Notes: a model not told the origin generated them from the sequence alone. A stretch of 12,064 nucleotides of DNA from Collinsella sp. AF02-46-1 (GCA_934876235.1 CAKXKM010000007.1:32306-44369); one strand, 5' to 3'; shown: positions 6,166 to 12,064, counted from the stretch's first letter. Made by a program: numbers and translations.

Positions 6166-6393
6166 TGGACAAAAAATGCCAAATATGAGTACTGTTGCTG
6201 CGTTGGTCACATATGTTTGCACATAATAATGGGCTCCTAATGAGAGTACTTCTCGTTAGGAGCCCATTTTATTGAACATTTGGGGAGTTATGTCAGCTCG
6301 TGCAGCTGGTCGTCATGCCTATAAGCATCAAAAATGCCCCAAATCGCTGCTACTAAAAAGGTAACAGTACTCATATTTGATGTTTTTTGACCA
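6166..6393. repeat. 31-bp inverted repeat pair framing a 228-bp MITE-like segment
   Basis: The segment 6166-6196 and the reverse complement of 6363-6393 match at 27 of 31 positions. They share TGG, then CAAAAAA, then the 17-base run CAAATATGAGTACTGTT without mismatch. The enclosed DNA carries a terminator hairpin and an inner 8-bp inverted repeat but no gene. No target-site duplication is obvious just outside the arms. It may be a non-autonomous mobile element or two independent copies of a dispersed repeat in opposite orientation. Confidence 0.5.
6228..6274 (+). terminator. strong rho-independent terminator downstream of DUF2207
   Basis: An 18-bp stem (6228-6245 with 6251-6268, one G-T wobble) starting AATGGGCTCCTAA encloses a 5-nt loop GTACT and is followed on the plus strand by TTTTATT. 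It lies 176 nt after the DUF2207 stop, so that transcript has a long 3' UTR. On the minus strand the stem could also stop GNAT readthrough, though the T-run there is poor. Confidence 0.85.
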
Positions 6394-6420
6394 GGGCTAT
6401 CTACAAACCCCCTAGGCCAC

Positions 6421-6488
6421 TCATTGGGGACAGACTTAAATGACTAGTTGTTGGGGATCAGTCATTGGGGACGTTCTTAAATGACCAG
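6421..6488 (+). repeat. tandem pair of 27-bp GGGGAC-core palindromic repeats
   Basis: Units at 6421-6447 and 6462-6488 match at 23 of 27 positions: TCATTGGGGAC, four variable bases (AGAC or GTTC), TTAAATGAC, then TAG or CAG. Each unit is framed by TCATT and AATGA, so it can fold into a short hairpin with the GGGGAC core in the loop. The 14 bases between them (TTGTTGGGGATCAG) carry a third partial GGGGA. They share the GGGGACGTTC core with the repeat pair near 3960. Confidence 0.7.
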
Positions 6489-6503
6489 GTGTGGCTGCTT
6501 GGG

Positions 6504-7145
6504 CTAGGCTGTTAGGTCGAGTTCGTAGAGAAAGCTTTCACGCGGCATGTCGTGACGACGCTCTTCGCGGTTGGCGCGGTGCGTGGCCGTGCGCTTAAAG
6601 CCGTGCAGCTCGTAGAACTTCCACGAGCAGTTGGAGTCGGTGTACAGGTGCGCCCTTGTCGCCCCGCGCGAGGAAAGGTACGAGACAGCGGCATCGAGCA
6701 ACACCGAGCCAACGCCCAGGCCATGGACATCGGGATCGACGGCGAGCAGCGTGACTTCGTTGTCGTGCGGCAATGGGCTGCTCTCGAGCAGGCGGTTGTT
6801 GGTTCGGATGGTTGCGCGCACAAACGAGAGATACTCGGCGCAGGCATCGGGCTCCAGTTCGCGCATCTGCGACAGCAACGCGCGTTCGGTATCCATCCAA
6901 TGCTCGTTGATAGTGACGCCGGGGCTCTGTCCTGCGCGTGCAAGCGCAATGCCGCGCGCCTCGCCGTCAATTACCGCAACCTGCGAAAACGTCGAGGACG
7001 AAAGGCAATAGGCGAGGTCGCATGCGGCCTCAAGGCGGTTGTACTCATCGTTATCCGAATTGTTATGCCAAAGCTGCTGCAGAATCAGCGCGATGGCGTC
7101 AAAGTCTTCAGTATCAAACGGTCGGTAGAGAACCCGCGAGACCAT
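6504..7145 (-). CDS. GNAT-family N-acetyltransferase, 213 aa
   Basis: The protein shows the GCN5-related acetyltransferase fold, which moves an acetyl group from acetyl-CoA to an amine. Motif A lies at 131-152: strand VTLLAVDP, then the pyrophosphate-binding loop HGLGVG (141-146, the R/Q-x-x-G-x-G/A position), then helix SVLLDAAVSYL. Motif B follows as LYTDSNCSWKFYELHGFKRT. The N-terminus (YRPFDTEDFDAIALILQQLW) is the usual first strand and helix. A longer than usual insert of about 60 residues lies between the early strands and motif A. No membrane segment is seen. The substrate cannot be inferred. The start at 7145 has AGAGG 4 nt upstream. It is divergent from purH, with 277 bp between. Confidence 0.88.
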   Translation of the reverse strand: MVSRVLYRPFDTEDFDAIALILQQLWHNNSDNDEYNRLEAACDLAYCLSSSTFSQVAVIDGEARGIALARAGQSPGVTINEHWMDTERALLSQMRELEPDACAEYLSFVRATIRTNNRLLESSPLPHDNEVTLLAVDPDVHGLGVGSVLLDAAVSYLSSRGATRAHLYTDSNCSWKFYELHGFKRTATHRANREERRHDMPRESFLYELDLTA

Positions 7146-7292
7146 GGTGCCTCTTTCTTTTGCGGATGCATATCGAGCACAGTTCTACCACGCCATTGGC
7201 ATCTAATTATGGTGCCCCTGTGTTCCATCAACTCACCGTGCTCAGCGGCGCCTCTGCAACCCCCGCTCGCAAACTTTTTCTGCACAGCCGTG

Positions 7293-7348
7293 CGTTGCGG
7301 GGTGCAACGTCGCGCTCGATGCGCTACATTGAATCAGTATTTTCAATG
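7293..7348 (+). promoter_or_regulatory. two inverted repeats in the purH upstream region
   Basis: CGTTGC (7293-7298) pairs with GCAACG (7304-7309) around a 5-nt loop. CATTGAA (7327-7333) pairs with TTCAATG (7342-7348) around 8 nt. The second overlaps TACATT (7325-7330), a possible -10 for purH with a weak -35 (GTGCAA, 17 bp upstream). These could be an operator or leader hairpins controlling purH; no known purine-regulator site is recognised. Confidence 0.35.
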
Positions 7349-7422
7349 CCGCTGCGCGAGCGCTGCAGATCGACGTATCACCGACTCACAGAGCACGGCG
7401 GCGTACCAGACAGGAGGACTGC

Positions 7423-9030
7423 ATGGGATCTGATGTGAAGATCGCACGCGCGTTGATCTCGGTTACCGATAAAACGGGTGTCGTCGATTTCGCACGGACG
7501 TTGGTCGATGACTTTGGCGTCGAGATCATCTCTACGGGCGGCACGGCTCGTGCCATCGAGGACGCGGGCGTTCCCGTAACCCCCATCGAGGAGTTCACGG
7601 GCTATCCCGAGATGATGGACGGCCGCGTTAAGACCCTGCACCCCAAGGTTCACGGCGCGCTGCTGGCCCGCCGCGATTCCGAGCAGCACATGCAGGAGGC
7701 CGCTCAGCACGGCATTAAGCTGATCGACCTGGTCGTCGTCAACCTGTACGAGTTCGAGAAGACCGTTGCCAACCCCGAGGTCACCTTCGCGGATGCCATC
7801 GAGCACATCGACATCGGCGGTCCCTCCATGCTGCGCTCTGCTGCCAAGAACGCCACGAGCGTTACCGTCATCTCCGATCCGGCCGACTACGACGCCGTCC
7901 TGGCCGAGATGCACGAGACCGGCGGTTGCACCACGCTTTCCACCCGTCGTCGCCTGCAGGTGAAGGTCTACCAGACCACCGCCGCCTACGACACGGCTAT
8001 CTCCCGTTGGCTTGCCGCCCAGGCAAGTGACGTGGCGGATACCTCTGCCAAGCTCGAGATTTCGCTGGAGAAGGTCGACGACCTGCGCTATGGCGAGAAT
8101 CCTCAGCAGAAGGCTACGGTCTACCGCTTTGCCGAGGGTTGCGAGAACACCGCGAGCTCGCAGTTTCCGCTCGTGGGCTCCGAGCAGATCCAGGGCAAGC
8201 CGCTCAGCTACAATAACTATCTGGATGCCGATGCCGCTTGGAACCTGGTCCGCGAGTTCGACGAGCCTGCCTGCGTGATCCTCAAACACCAGAACCCCTG
8301 CGGCTCCGCCGTTGCCGAGGACATTACGTCCGCTTACGACCGCGCCTTCGCCTGCGATCCCAAGAGCGCCTTCGGCGGCATCATCGCCTGCAACCGCGAG
8401 GTTCCCTTTGAGCTGGTTGAGCATTTTGCCGATCAGAACAAGCAGTTTGTCGAGGTCATCATCGCCCCGAGCTACACTGCCGAGGCGCTCGAGCGCATGG
8501 CCAAGCGCCCCAACCTGCGCGTGCTGGCTACCGGCGGCGTGGACCACGGCGCCCAGGTGGAACTGCGCTCCATCGACGGCGGCATGCTGGTGCAGGAGGT
8601 CGACCACGTGACCGAGGACCCCGCGACCTTTACGTTCCCCACCGACCGCAAGCCCACCGATGCCGAGATGGCCGAGCTCGAGTTTGCCTGGAAGGTCTGC
8701 AAGGGCGTCAAGTCCAACGCCATCCTGGTCTCCAAGGGCAAGGCCGGCATTGGCATGGGCCCCGGTCAGCCCAACCGCGTTGACTCTGCGCTGCTTGCCT
8801 GCGAGCGCGCCGAGGACTTCTGCGAGCGCGAGGGCGTGGAGAAGGGCGGCTTTGCCTGCGCAAGCGACGCGTTCTTCCCGTTCCGCGACAACGTCGACGT
8901 GCTTGCCGCACACGGCGTGACCTGCATCATCCAGCCCGGCGGCTCCAAGCGCGATGACGAGAGCATCCAGGCCTGCAACGAGCATGGTATTGCGATGGTC
9001 TTCACCGGAGCTAGGCATTTTAGGCACTAG
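7423..9030 (+). CDS. purH: bifunctional AICAR formyltransferase / IMP cyclohydrolase, 535 aa
   Basis: PurH catalyses the last two steps of de novo IMP synthesis: formyl transfer from 10-formyl-THF to AICAR, then ring closure to IMP. The N-terminal cyclohydrolase (MGS-like) domain, about residues 1-150, shows ALISVTDKTG, EIISTGGTA and DGRVKTLHPKVHG. The formyltransferase part shows LRYGENPQQKA, GKPLSYNNYLDADAAW, LKHQNPCG with the catalytic Lys-His pair (K288, H289), SAFGGIIACNR, GMGPGQPNRVDS and FFPFRDNVD. It ends in FTGARHFRH, the usual PurH C-terminus. Length is slightly above the typical 510-530. AGGAGG at 7412-7417, 5 nt before the ATG, fixes the start. It stands alone here, not in a purine cluster, and ends in a strong terminator at 9202-9237. 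Confidence 0.97.
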   Translation: MGSDVKIARALISVTDKTGVVDFARTLVDDFGVEIISTGGTARAIEDAGVPVTPIEEFTGYPEMMDGRVKTLHPKVHGALLARRDSEQHMQEAAQHGIKLIDLVVVNLYEFEKTVANPEVTFADAIEHIDIGGPSMLRSAAKNATSVTVISDPADYDAVLAEMHETGGCTTLSTRRRLQVKVYQTTAAYDTAISRWLAAQASDVADTSAKLEISLEKVDDLRYGENPQQKATVYRFAEGCENTASSQFPLVGSEQIQGKPLSYNNYLDADAAWNLVREFDEPACVILKHQNPCGSAVAEDITSAYDRAFACDPKSAFGGIIACNREVPFELVEHFADQNKQFVEVIIAPSYTAEALERMAKRPNLRVLATGGVDHGAQVELRSIDGGMLVQEVDHVTEDPATFTFPTDRKPTDAEMAELEFAWKVCKGVKSNAILVSKGKAGIGMGPGQPNRVDSALLACERAEDFCEREGVEKGGFACASDAFFPFRDNVDVLAAHGVTCIIQPGGSKRDDESIQACNEHGIAMVFTGARHFRH

Positions 9031-9031
9031 A

Positions 9032-9130
9032 GGCTTTCCCAAGCACCCGACCTTGCCCCTCAAACCGTCGCTTGCGTACATTTAGTACGCGGCGCTCCTC
9101 TTTCGGGGCAATCTCGGGCACTTGGAAAAC
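9032..9130. repeat. ~100-bp imperfect palindrome immediately after purH
   Basis: Outer arms 9032-9059 and about 9104-9130 pair at roughly 22 of 28 positions with one bulge; conserved blocks are TTTCC, CCCGA and TTGCCCC against their complements. The centre is a perfect 6-bp hairpin GCGTAC (9074-9079), loop ATTTA, GTACGC (9085-9090). Between them lies an unpaired internal loop of about 9 and 10 bases. The element begins 2 nt after the purH stop. Its size and form are those of a dispersed palindromic repeat, and it may also slow transcription or protect the mRNA 3' end. Confidence 0.6.
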
Positions 9131-9132
9131 CC

Positions 9133-9160
9133 TTAATGGGATGTTTCTCTATCCCATTAA
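9133..9160. other. perfect 10-bp hairpin without T-run
   Basis: TTAATGGGAT (9133-9142) pairs perfectly with ATCCCATTAA (9151-9160) around the 8-nt loop GTTTCTCT. No T-run follows on either strand, so it is not called a terminator. It lies between the purH palindrome and the true terminator. Confidence 0.5.
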
Positions 9161-9201
9161 ACTGTTCGGTCGCCTGACCATATCGTCAAAATAATCTCTG
9201 C

Positions 9202-9237
9202 AAAAGACGGTCGCTCCGTTTGGAGGGCCGTCTTTTT
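9202..9237 (+). terminator. rho-independent terminator of purH
   Basis: AAAAGACGG (9202-9210) pairs with CCGTCTTTT (9228-9236). The stem continues through T-G, C-G, one bulged G and CTCC/GGAG to a GTTT loop, and five T bases (9233-9237) close it. It lies 171 nt after the purH stop and just before the next gene's ribosome site, so it separates the two transcripts. Confidence 0.88.
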
Positions 9238-9277
9238 GGTATAAGAGGACGGAATGACTAACACGAAAGGTATGACC

Positions 9278-9985
9278 ATGCCCCAGATTGATGATGCCGA
9301 GCTGTTTGGCAATGCCGAGGATCAGCGTGCGTACGAGGACTTTTGCGCCAATCAGGAGGCGGTCGAGAAGTTTACGCTCGACAAGCCCGCGCTTATCTGC
9401 CGTTGGCGCATGTCCAACAAAAAGGTGCCCATGCTCAACCGTCACATTCGCGCGCTGTCCGAGCGCTTGGTGCAGGGCGAGCCGCTTACCCATAACATGC
9501 TCAGCTGGGCCAAGCAGCACGTTGAGTGGTCGCTTGCCGAGGGCGATTACACCGCGCACGACGGCGTGCTCATGCTGGTGATCGACGTTAACGGCAATGC
9601 CGCCATGACGGTGGGTGAGTACGAGCCGCTGGCCGATACTTCGGCCAAGGCGCTGCGTGCCCGCTCCGCCGAGGCCCGCTCCGAGGCCGACGAAACCGGC
9701 GTGGCGCCCGAGCTGCTCGCTGCCGTCAACAACGGCGAGCTGGCCTTTGTGGCGCCGGCGGACGAGTGCCTGTGTGGCACGGCGACGCTCATAGAGCAGC
9801 TGGCCCAGACCAAGGGCATCCCGGTCACGCGCGTAGACATTCCCGCACAGCTCAAGGGCGCCTTGTTCCTGGTAAGTGACGAGCACGGCGTGGTGCCTGC
9901 CGCCGACGCCGACGCCGCCGAGTCCGACGCCGCCACGGTCGCTTTCTTCGCCGACGGCTACGAAAAGCTTCGTGCCCGTCGCTAA
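9278..9985 (+). CDS. hypothetical protein, possible remote class IV aminotransferase-like fold, 235 aa
   Basis: I do not recognise this family. The start at 9278 has AAAGG 7 nt upstream; 9254 (AGAGGA, 4 nt) and 9272 are in-frame alternatives that add 8 and 2 residues. It is a soluble acidic protein with no signal or membrane segment. Two parts recall class IV (branched-chain type) PLP aminotransferases: PMLNRHIRALSERLVQGEPL, like the HxxRL segment, and NGELAFVAP...CGTATLIEQLAQTKGIPVTRVDI followed by ALFLVSDEHGVVPA, like the C-terminal part. The signature around the catalytic lysine and the E-G-x-x-x-N-x-F motif are not evident, so it would be degenerate or non-enzymatic. The C-terminus has an Ala/Asp low-complexity run (AADADAAESDAA). 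It is transcribed alone or just ahead of the two-component genes. Confidence 0.8.
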   Translation: MPQIDDAELFGNAEDQRAYEDFCANQEAVEKFTLDKPALICRWRMSNKKVPMLNRHIRALSERLVQGEPLTHNMLSWAKQHVEWSLAEGDYTAHDGVLMLVIDVNGNAAMTVGEYEPLADTSAKALRARSAEARSEADETGVAPELLAAVNNGELAFVAPADECLCGTATLIEQLAQTKGIPVTRVDIPAQLKGALFLVSDEHGVVPAADADAAESDAATVAFFADGYEKLRARR

Positions 9986-10020
9986 ATGATTATTCTGGGA
10001 CGGGGATTAAAGAATCATTT
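9984..10020 (+). repeat. GGGAC-core palindromic repeat overlapping a stop codon
   Basis: AAATGATT (9984-9991) and AATCATTT (10013-10020) are perfect 8-bp complements framing a 21-base loop with GGGACGGGGATTAAAG. The left arm overlaps the TAA stop (9983-9985) of the preceding gene. The design (short AT arms, GGGAC core, TTAAA) resembles the repeats at 6421-6488. With the TTTT run at 10018-10021 it could act as a weak terminator. Confidence 0.5.
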
Positions 10021-10125
10021 TGGTTCCCGCCACCGCTGCGAGTGCGAGGCGGACAAAACGCCCCCGCTCGCGAACAGTTCTGTCACCTTGGCGACGTGCG
10101 TGGCGCGCACCTGCAGTTTCGCAGC

Positions 10126-10131
10126 CATAAT
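10126..10131 (+). promoter_or_regulatory. possible -10 (CATAAT) for the two-component operon
   Basis: CATAAT differs from the consensus at one position and would place transcription near 10138, 27 nt before the regulator ATG and just ahead of its AGGGGAG ribosome site (10150-10156). No good -35 is present 16-18 bp upstream. A small inverted repeat GTGCG...CGCAC (about 10096-10110) lies upstream and may be an operator. Confidence 0.35.
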
Positions 10132-10164
10132 GGTGGCAAGACAACCAAGAGGGGAGCGGAATCC

Positions 10165-10836
10165 ATGGCGCTAATCTATATCGTTGAGGACGACGAGCCC
10201 ATTCGTCGTGAGCTTGTCGACATCCTTGCCCGCGCCGGGTTTGAAATCGAGGCCTGCGAATCGTTCGAGCATGTCTCGCGCGATATTCTCGCCGCCGCGC
10301 CCGACCTGGTGCTGCTCGACCTCACGCTTCCCGTCAAGGACGGCCAGCATATCTGCCACGAGGCTCGCCGCGAATCCGAGGTCCCCATCATCGTCCTCAC
10401 CTCGCGCACGACCGAGATCGACGAGGTCATGGCCATGACGCTCGGCGCGGACGACTTTGTTCCCAAGCCCTATAGCGCGCGCGTGCTCGTGGCGCGCATC
10501 AACGCACTGCTGCGTCGCACCGCGGCGTCAGGCGAGCGCAGCACGCTCGTCCACAAGGGGCTGGAGCTCGACCTCGCCCGCTCTATGGTCACCAACACGG
10601 CGACCGGCGACAGCACCGAGCTCACCAAAAATGAGCTGCGCATTCTCTCGCTGCTCCTGAGCCGCGCGGGCAAGATCGTCTCGCGCTCGGCCATCATGCA
10701 GGACCTGTGGGACTCCGACGCCTTCGTGGACGACAATACGCTCACCGTCAACATCAACCGCCTGCGCACCACCCTCGAAAAAATCGGCATCAAGGGGTAT
10801 TTGACGACGCATCGCGGCCAAGGCTATTCGGTCTAG
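10165..10836 (+). CDS. OmpR/PhoB-family response regulator, 223 aa
   Basis: This is the DNA-binding partner of the downstream kinase. The receiver domain (about 1-118) has the acidic pocket VEDDE (E8, D9, D10), the phosphoacceptor D52 in VLLDLTLP, the switch threonine T79 in VLTSRT and K101 in DDFVPKPY. The C-terminal winged helix (about 130-223) has LTKNELRILSLLLSRAGKIVSR, then DDNTLTVNINRLRTTLEKIG and ends YLTTHRGQGYSV, typical of the OmpR/PhoB effector domain. The start at 10165 is fixed by AGGGGAG 8 nt upstream; longer in-frame starts would add non-conserved residues. It is cytoplasmic and in one operon with the kinase, 9 nt apart. The regulated genes are not visible in this window. Confidence 0.95.
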   Translation: MALIYIVEDDEPIRRELVDILARAGFEIEACESFEHVSRDILAAAPDLVLLDLTLPVKDGQHICHEARRESEVPIIVLTSRTTEIDEVMAMTLGADDFVPKPYSARVLVARINALLRRTAASGERSTLVHKGLELDLARSMVTNTATGDSTELTKNELRILSLLLSRAGKIVSRSAIMQDLWDSDAFVDDNTLTVNINRLRTTLEKIGIKGYLTTHRGQGYSV

Positions 10837-10845
10837 GGGCCGGCT

Positions 10846-11889
10846 ATGTCGTTTGGCAAGTTCTTTAAAGATGCACTGCTTCCCGTCGCCGTGTGGACGT
10901 GCGGCGTGCTGCTGAGCTGCTTTGTGCTGACGGTCGCCGGCGCACCCGTTTCTATCGTGGTCGTGGCGGTTGGCGTGTCCTTTATCTTCGGTATGCTCGG
11001 CATCGTGATCGAGTACGCTCGCCGTCGCCGTTTTCTGCGTCAGTTGGAGCGCGCGGCAGAGGAGCTCGAGAGTCCCGCATGGGTGCAGGAGATGGTGCAA
11101 TGCCCGACCTATGCCGAGGGCGAGCTCGAATACGAGGTCTTGCGCCGGGTGGGCAAAGCTGCCTGCGACGAGGTTGCCGAAGGCCGACGTCAGACCGATG
11201 ACTATCGCGACTATATCGAGAGCTGGGTCCACGAGGCCAAGCTGCCCCTGGCGGCGGCCCACCTGATTTTGGAAAACCTGGACGGCAGCGAAGACGACCT
11301 GTCGCGTGTGGATGACCTGGGTCGCGAGCTGGCTCGCGTTGAGCGCTATATCGACCAGGCGCTGTACTATGCGCGCTCGGAAGTCGTGGAGCGCGACTAC
11401 CTGATTCGCCGTTGGGATCTCAAGACCTTGGTGACGGGCGCGATTAAAGCCAACGCGCGCGAGCTTATCGCGGCGCACGTGGCTCCGGTGTGCGAGAACC
11501 TCGACTTCGAGGTCTTTACCGACGAGAAATGGCTGGAGTTCATCTTAGGCCAGCTTATTCAGAACAGCATCAAATATGCGCGCGAGGACGGCGCAAAGAT
11601 CGTGTTTTCGGGCGCGTTGCTGGACGAGGGCCTGGCGAGCGAACGCATCGAGCTTACCGTCGCGGACAACGGCTGCGGCGTGAGCGCGGCCGACCTGCCG
11701 CGCGTGTTCGAGAAGGGTTTTACCGGCGACAACGGCCGCACCACCAAGCGCGCAACGGGCATCGGCCTCTACCTGGTGGCGCGCCTGTGCTCCAAGATGG
11801 GCATCGACGTCACCGCGGCATCCGAGCCCGGCGAAGGCTTCGTCGTAACATTCGCGTTTTCAACGAATAAGTTTCAATATTTCGAGTAA
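10846..11889 (+). CDS. BceS-like short-sensor histidine kinase, 347 aa
   Basis: Two membrane helices at about 10-32 and 35-55 are separated by only a few residues, so there is no extracellular sensor domain. This is the layout of intramembrane-sensing kinases of the BceS/GraS type. A helical linker leads to the dimerisation domain with the phosphoacceptor H129 in WVHEAKLPL. The ATPase domain has the N box (LGQLIQNSIKYA), the D box ADNGCGVS, the F box VFEKGFTGDNGR and the G2 box ATGIGLYLV. It should phosphorylate the regulator encoded 9 nt upstream. AGGGG (10835-10839), overlapping the regulator's stop codon, serves as the ribosome site, which points to coupled translation. BceS-type kinases usually sense antimicrobial peptides with a BceAB-type ABC transporter; none is visible here, so the stimulus is unknown. 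Confidence 0.93.
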   Translation: MSFGKFFKDALLPVAVWTCGVLLSCFVLTVAGAPVSIVVVAVGVSFIFGMLGIVIEYARRRRFLRQLERAAEELESPAWVQEMVQCPTYAEGELEYEVLRRVGKAACDEVAEGRRQTDDYRDYIESWVHEAKLPLAAAHLILENLDGSEDDLSRVDDLGRELARVERYIDQALYYARSEVVERDYLIRRWDLKTLVTGAIKANARELIAAHVAPVCENLDFEVFTDEKWLEFILGQLIQNSIKYAREDGAKIVFSGALLDEGLASERIELTVADNGCGVSAADLPRVFEKGFTGDNGRTTKRATGIGLYLVARLCSKMGIDVTAASEPGEGFVVTFAFSTNKFQYFE

Positions 11890-11938
11890 CGCACGCGGCA
11901 GACGCCCACCCAAACAAAAACGTGCAGCCCAAACAAAA

Positions 11939-11974
11939 CGTGCCACCCCAAACGGGGCGGCACGCCATCTTTTA
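11939..11974 (+). terminator. rho-independent terminator of the two-component operon
   Basis: CGTGCCACCCC (11939-11949) pairs with GGGGCGGCACG (11954-11964) with one A-C mismatch around the loop AAAC, then CCATCTTTTAT with the T-run at 11970-11973. It lies 50 nt after the kinase stop. The left arm is preceded by a partial copy (ACGTGCAGCCCAAAC) of the same motif. Confidence 0.85.
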
Positions 11975-12064
11975 TCAGCCAACTCGCTGAAGTAAGGCTG
12001 CGAAGGCCGCGGGGCCGGGAGGGGTTTCCTAAGGGCATATCCCGCAGCCGCAACGCGGCGAGGA
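11975..12064. other. GC-rich structured stretch at the right edge, no gene called
   Basis: GGCTGCG (11996-12002) and CGCAGCC (12043-12049) are perfect complements enclosing a GC-rich core that itself contains GGCC...GGCC and AGGGG/CCC complements. On the minus strand one frame from about 12031 down to a TGA at 11978-11980 would read ETPPGPAAFAALLQRVG, but it has an in-frame TAG just upstream. It could be a structured RNA or leader of a gene beyond the edge, the end of a minus-strand gene, or a repeat. It cannot be resolved here. Confidence 0.35.

Larger units (their letters stand above)
6052..6503. other. repeat-rich non-coding spacer between DUF2207 and GNAT genes
   Basis: No gene is seen. 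In order it contains a 31-bp inverted repeat (6166-6196 with 6363-6393), a strong terminator inside it (6228-6274), an 8-bp inner inverted repeat ATTTGGGG/CCCCAAAT (6278-6285 and 6337-6344), and two tandem GGGGAC-core repeats (6421-6488). The last repeat ends 15 nt before the minus-strand GNAT stop codon. Composition is AT-richer than the flanking genes. Confidence 0.6.

Noticed and set aside
6292..6320. Tiny minus-strand frame MTTSCTS in the spacer, possible leader peptide
   Set aside because: No ribosome site, only seven codons, and no regulated gene directly downstream; chance is the simplest explanation.
6421..6488. Short CRISPR array
   Set aside because: Only two units with one 14-bp gap that itself resembles the repeat core; no leader or cas genes.
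6552..7433. 293-codon open frame on the plus strand
   Set aside because: Antisense to the GNAT gene and running into the purH start; composition is that of a shadow frame.
7378..9081. 567-codon open frame on the minus strand
   Set aside because: It lies fully antisense to purH, whose motifs are unmistakable; it reflects GC-rich codon usage leaving the opposite frame open.
10528..11478. 316-codon minus-strand frame opposite the two-component genes
   Set aside because: Antisense to the well-supported regulator and kinase; no family features.

Overview
The window looks like chromosomal DNA from a high-GC Actinomycetota of the class Coriobacteriia, most probably Collinsella or a close relative. 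This is an inference from the GC-rich third codon positions, the protein style and the kinds of intergenic repeat; no rRNA or other marker is present. Thirteen features are called as genes or gene ends, and the genes sit in mostly single-gene transcription units separated by repeat-rich spacers.

Left part (1-1800). The first ~1.05 kb is visibly more AT-rich than the rest and looks acquired. It holds at most the 3' end of a gene, then a 173-aa protein resembling a PD-(D/E)XK endonuclease fold (378-899). Convergent to it is a 103-aa small conserved protein (1053-1364, minus). That gene's extended -10 promoter lies inside a perfect 12-bp inverted repeat, so it is probably under operator control. 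A 79-aa two-helix membrane protein follows (1524-1763).

Middle (1800-7145). A metallophosphoesterase (1849-2574) runs into a convergent glutamyl-Q tRNA(Asp) synthetase, GluQRS (2592-3596, minus), which appears to be leaderless. A 0.5-kb spacer with hairpins and a pair of GGGGAC-core repeats precedes a secreted, membrane-anchored DUF2207 protein (4105-6051). Another 0.45-kb spacer holds a strong terminator inside a 31-bp inverted repeat, followed by a second pair of GGGGAC-core repeats. A GNAT acetyltransferase (6504-7145, minus) comes next.

Right part (7146-12064). purH (7423-9030), for the last two steps of IMP synthesis, is followed by a ~100-bp imperfect palindrome, a second hairpin and a strong terminator. 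A 235-aa protein of unknown function (9278-9985) has a faint resemblance to class IV (branched-chain type) aminotransferases. A third kind of GGGAC-core repeat overlaps its stop codon. Then comes a two-gene operon: an OmpR-type response regulator and a short two-helix sensor kinase of the intramembrane-sensing (BceS-like) type, closed by a strong terminator. No ABC transporter of the kind usually paired with such systems is visible. The last 90 bases are GC-rich, structured and without a clear gene.

No tRNA, rRNA, CRISPR array or complete transposase gene was found. The most notable unexplained features are the several families of palindromic intergenic repeats, the operator-like inverted repeat at 1383-1426, and the putative nuclease next to it.
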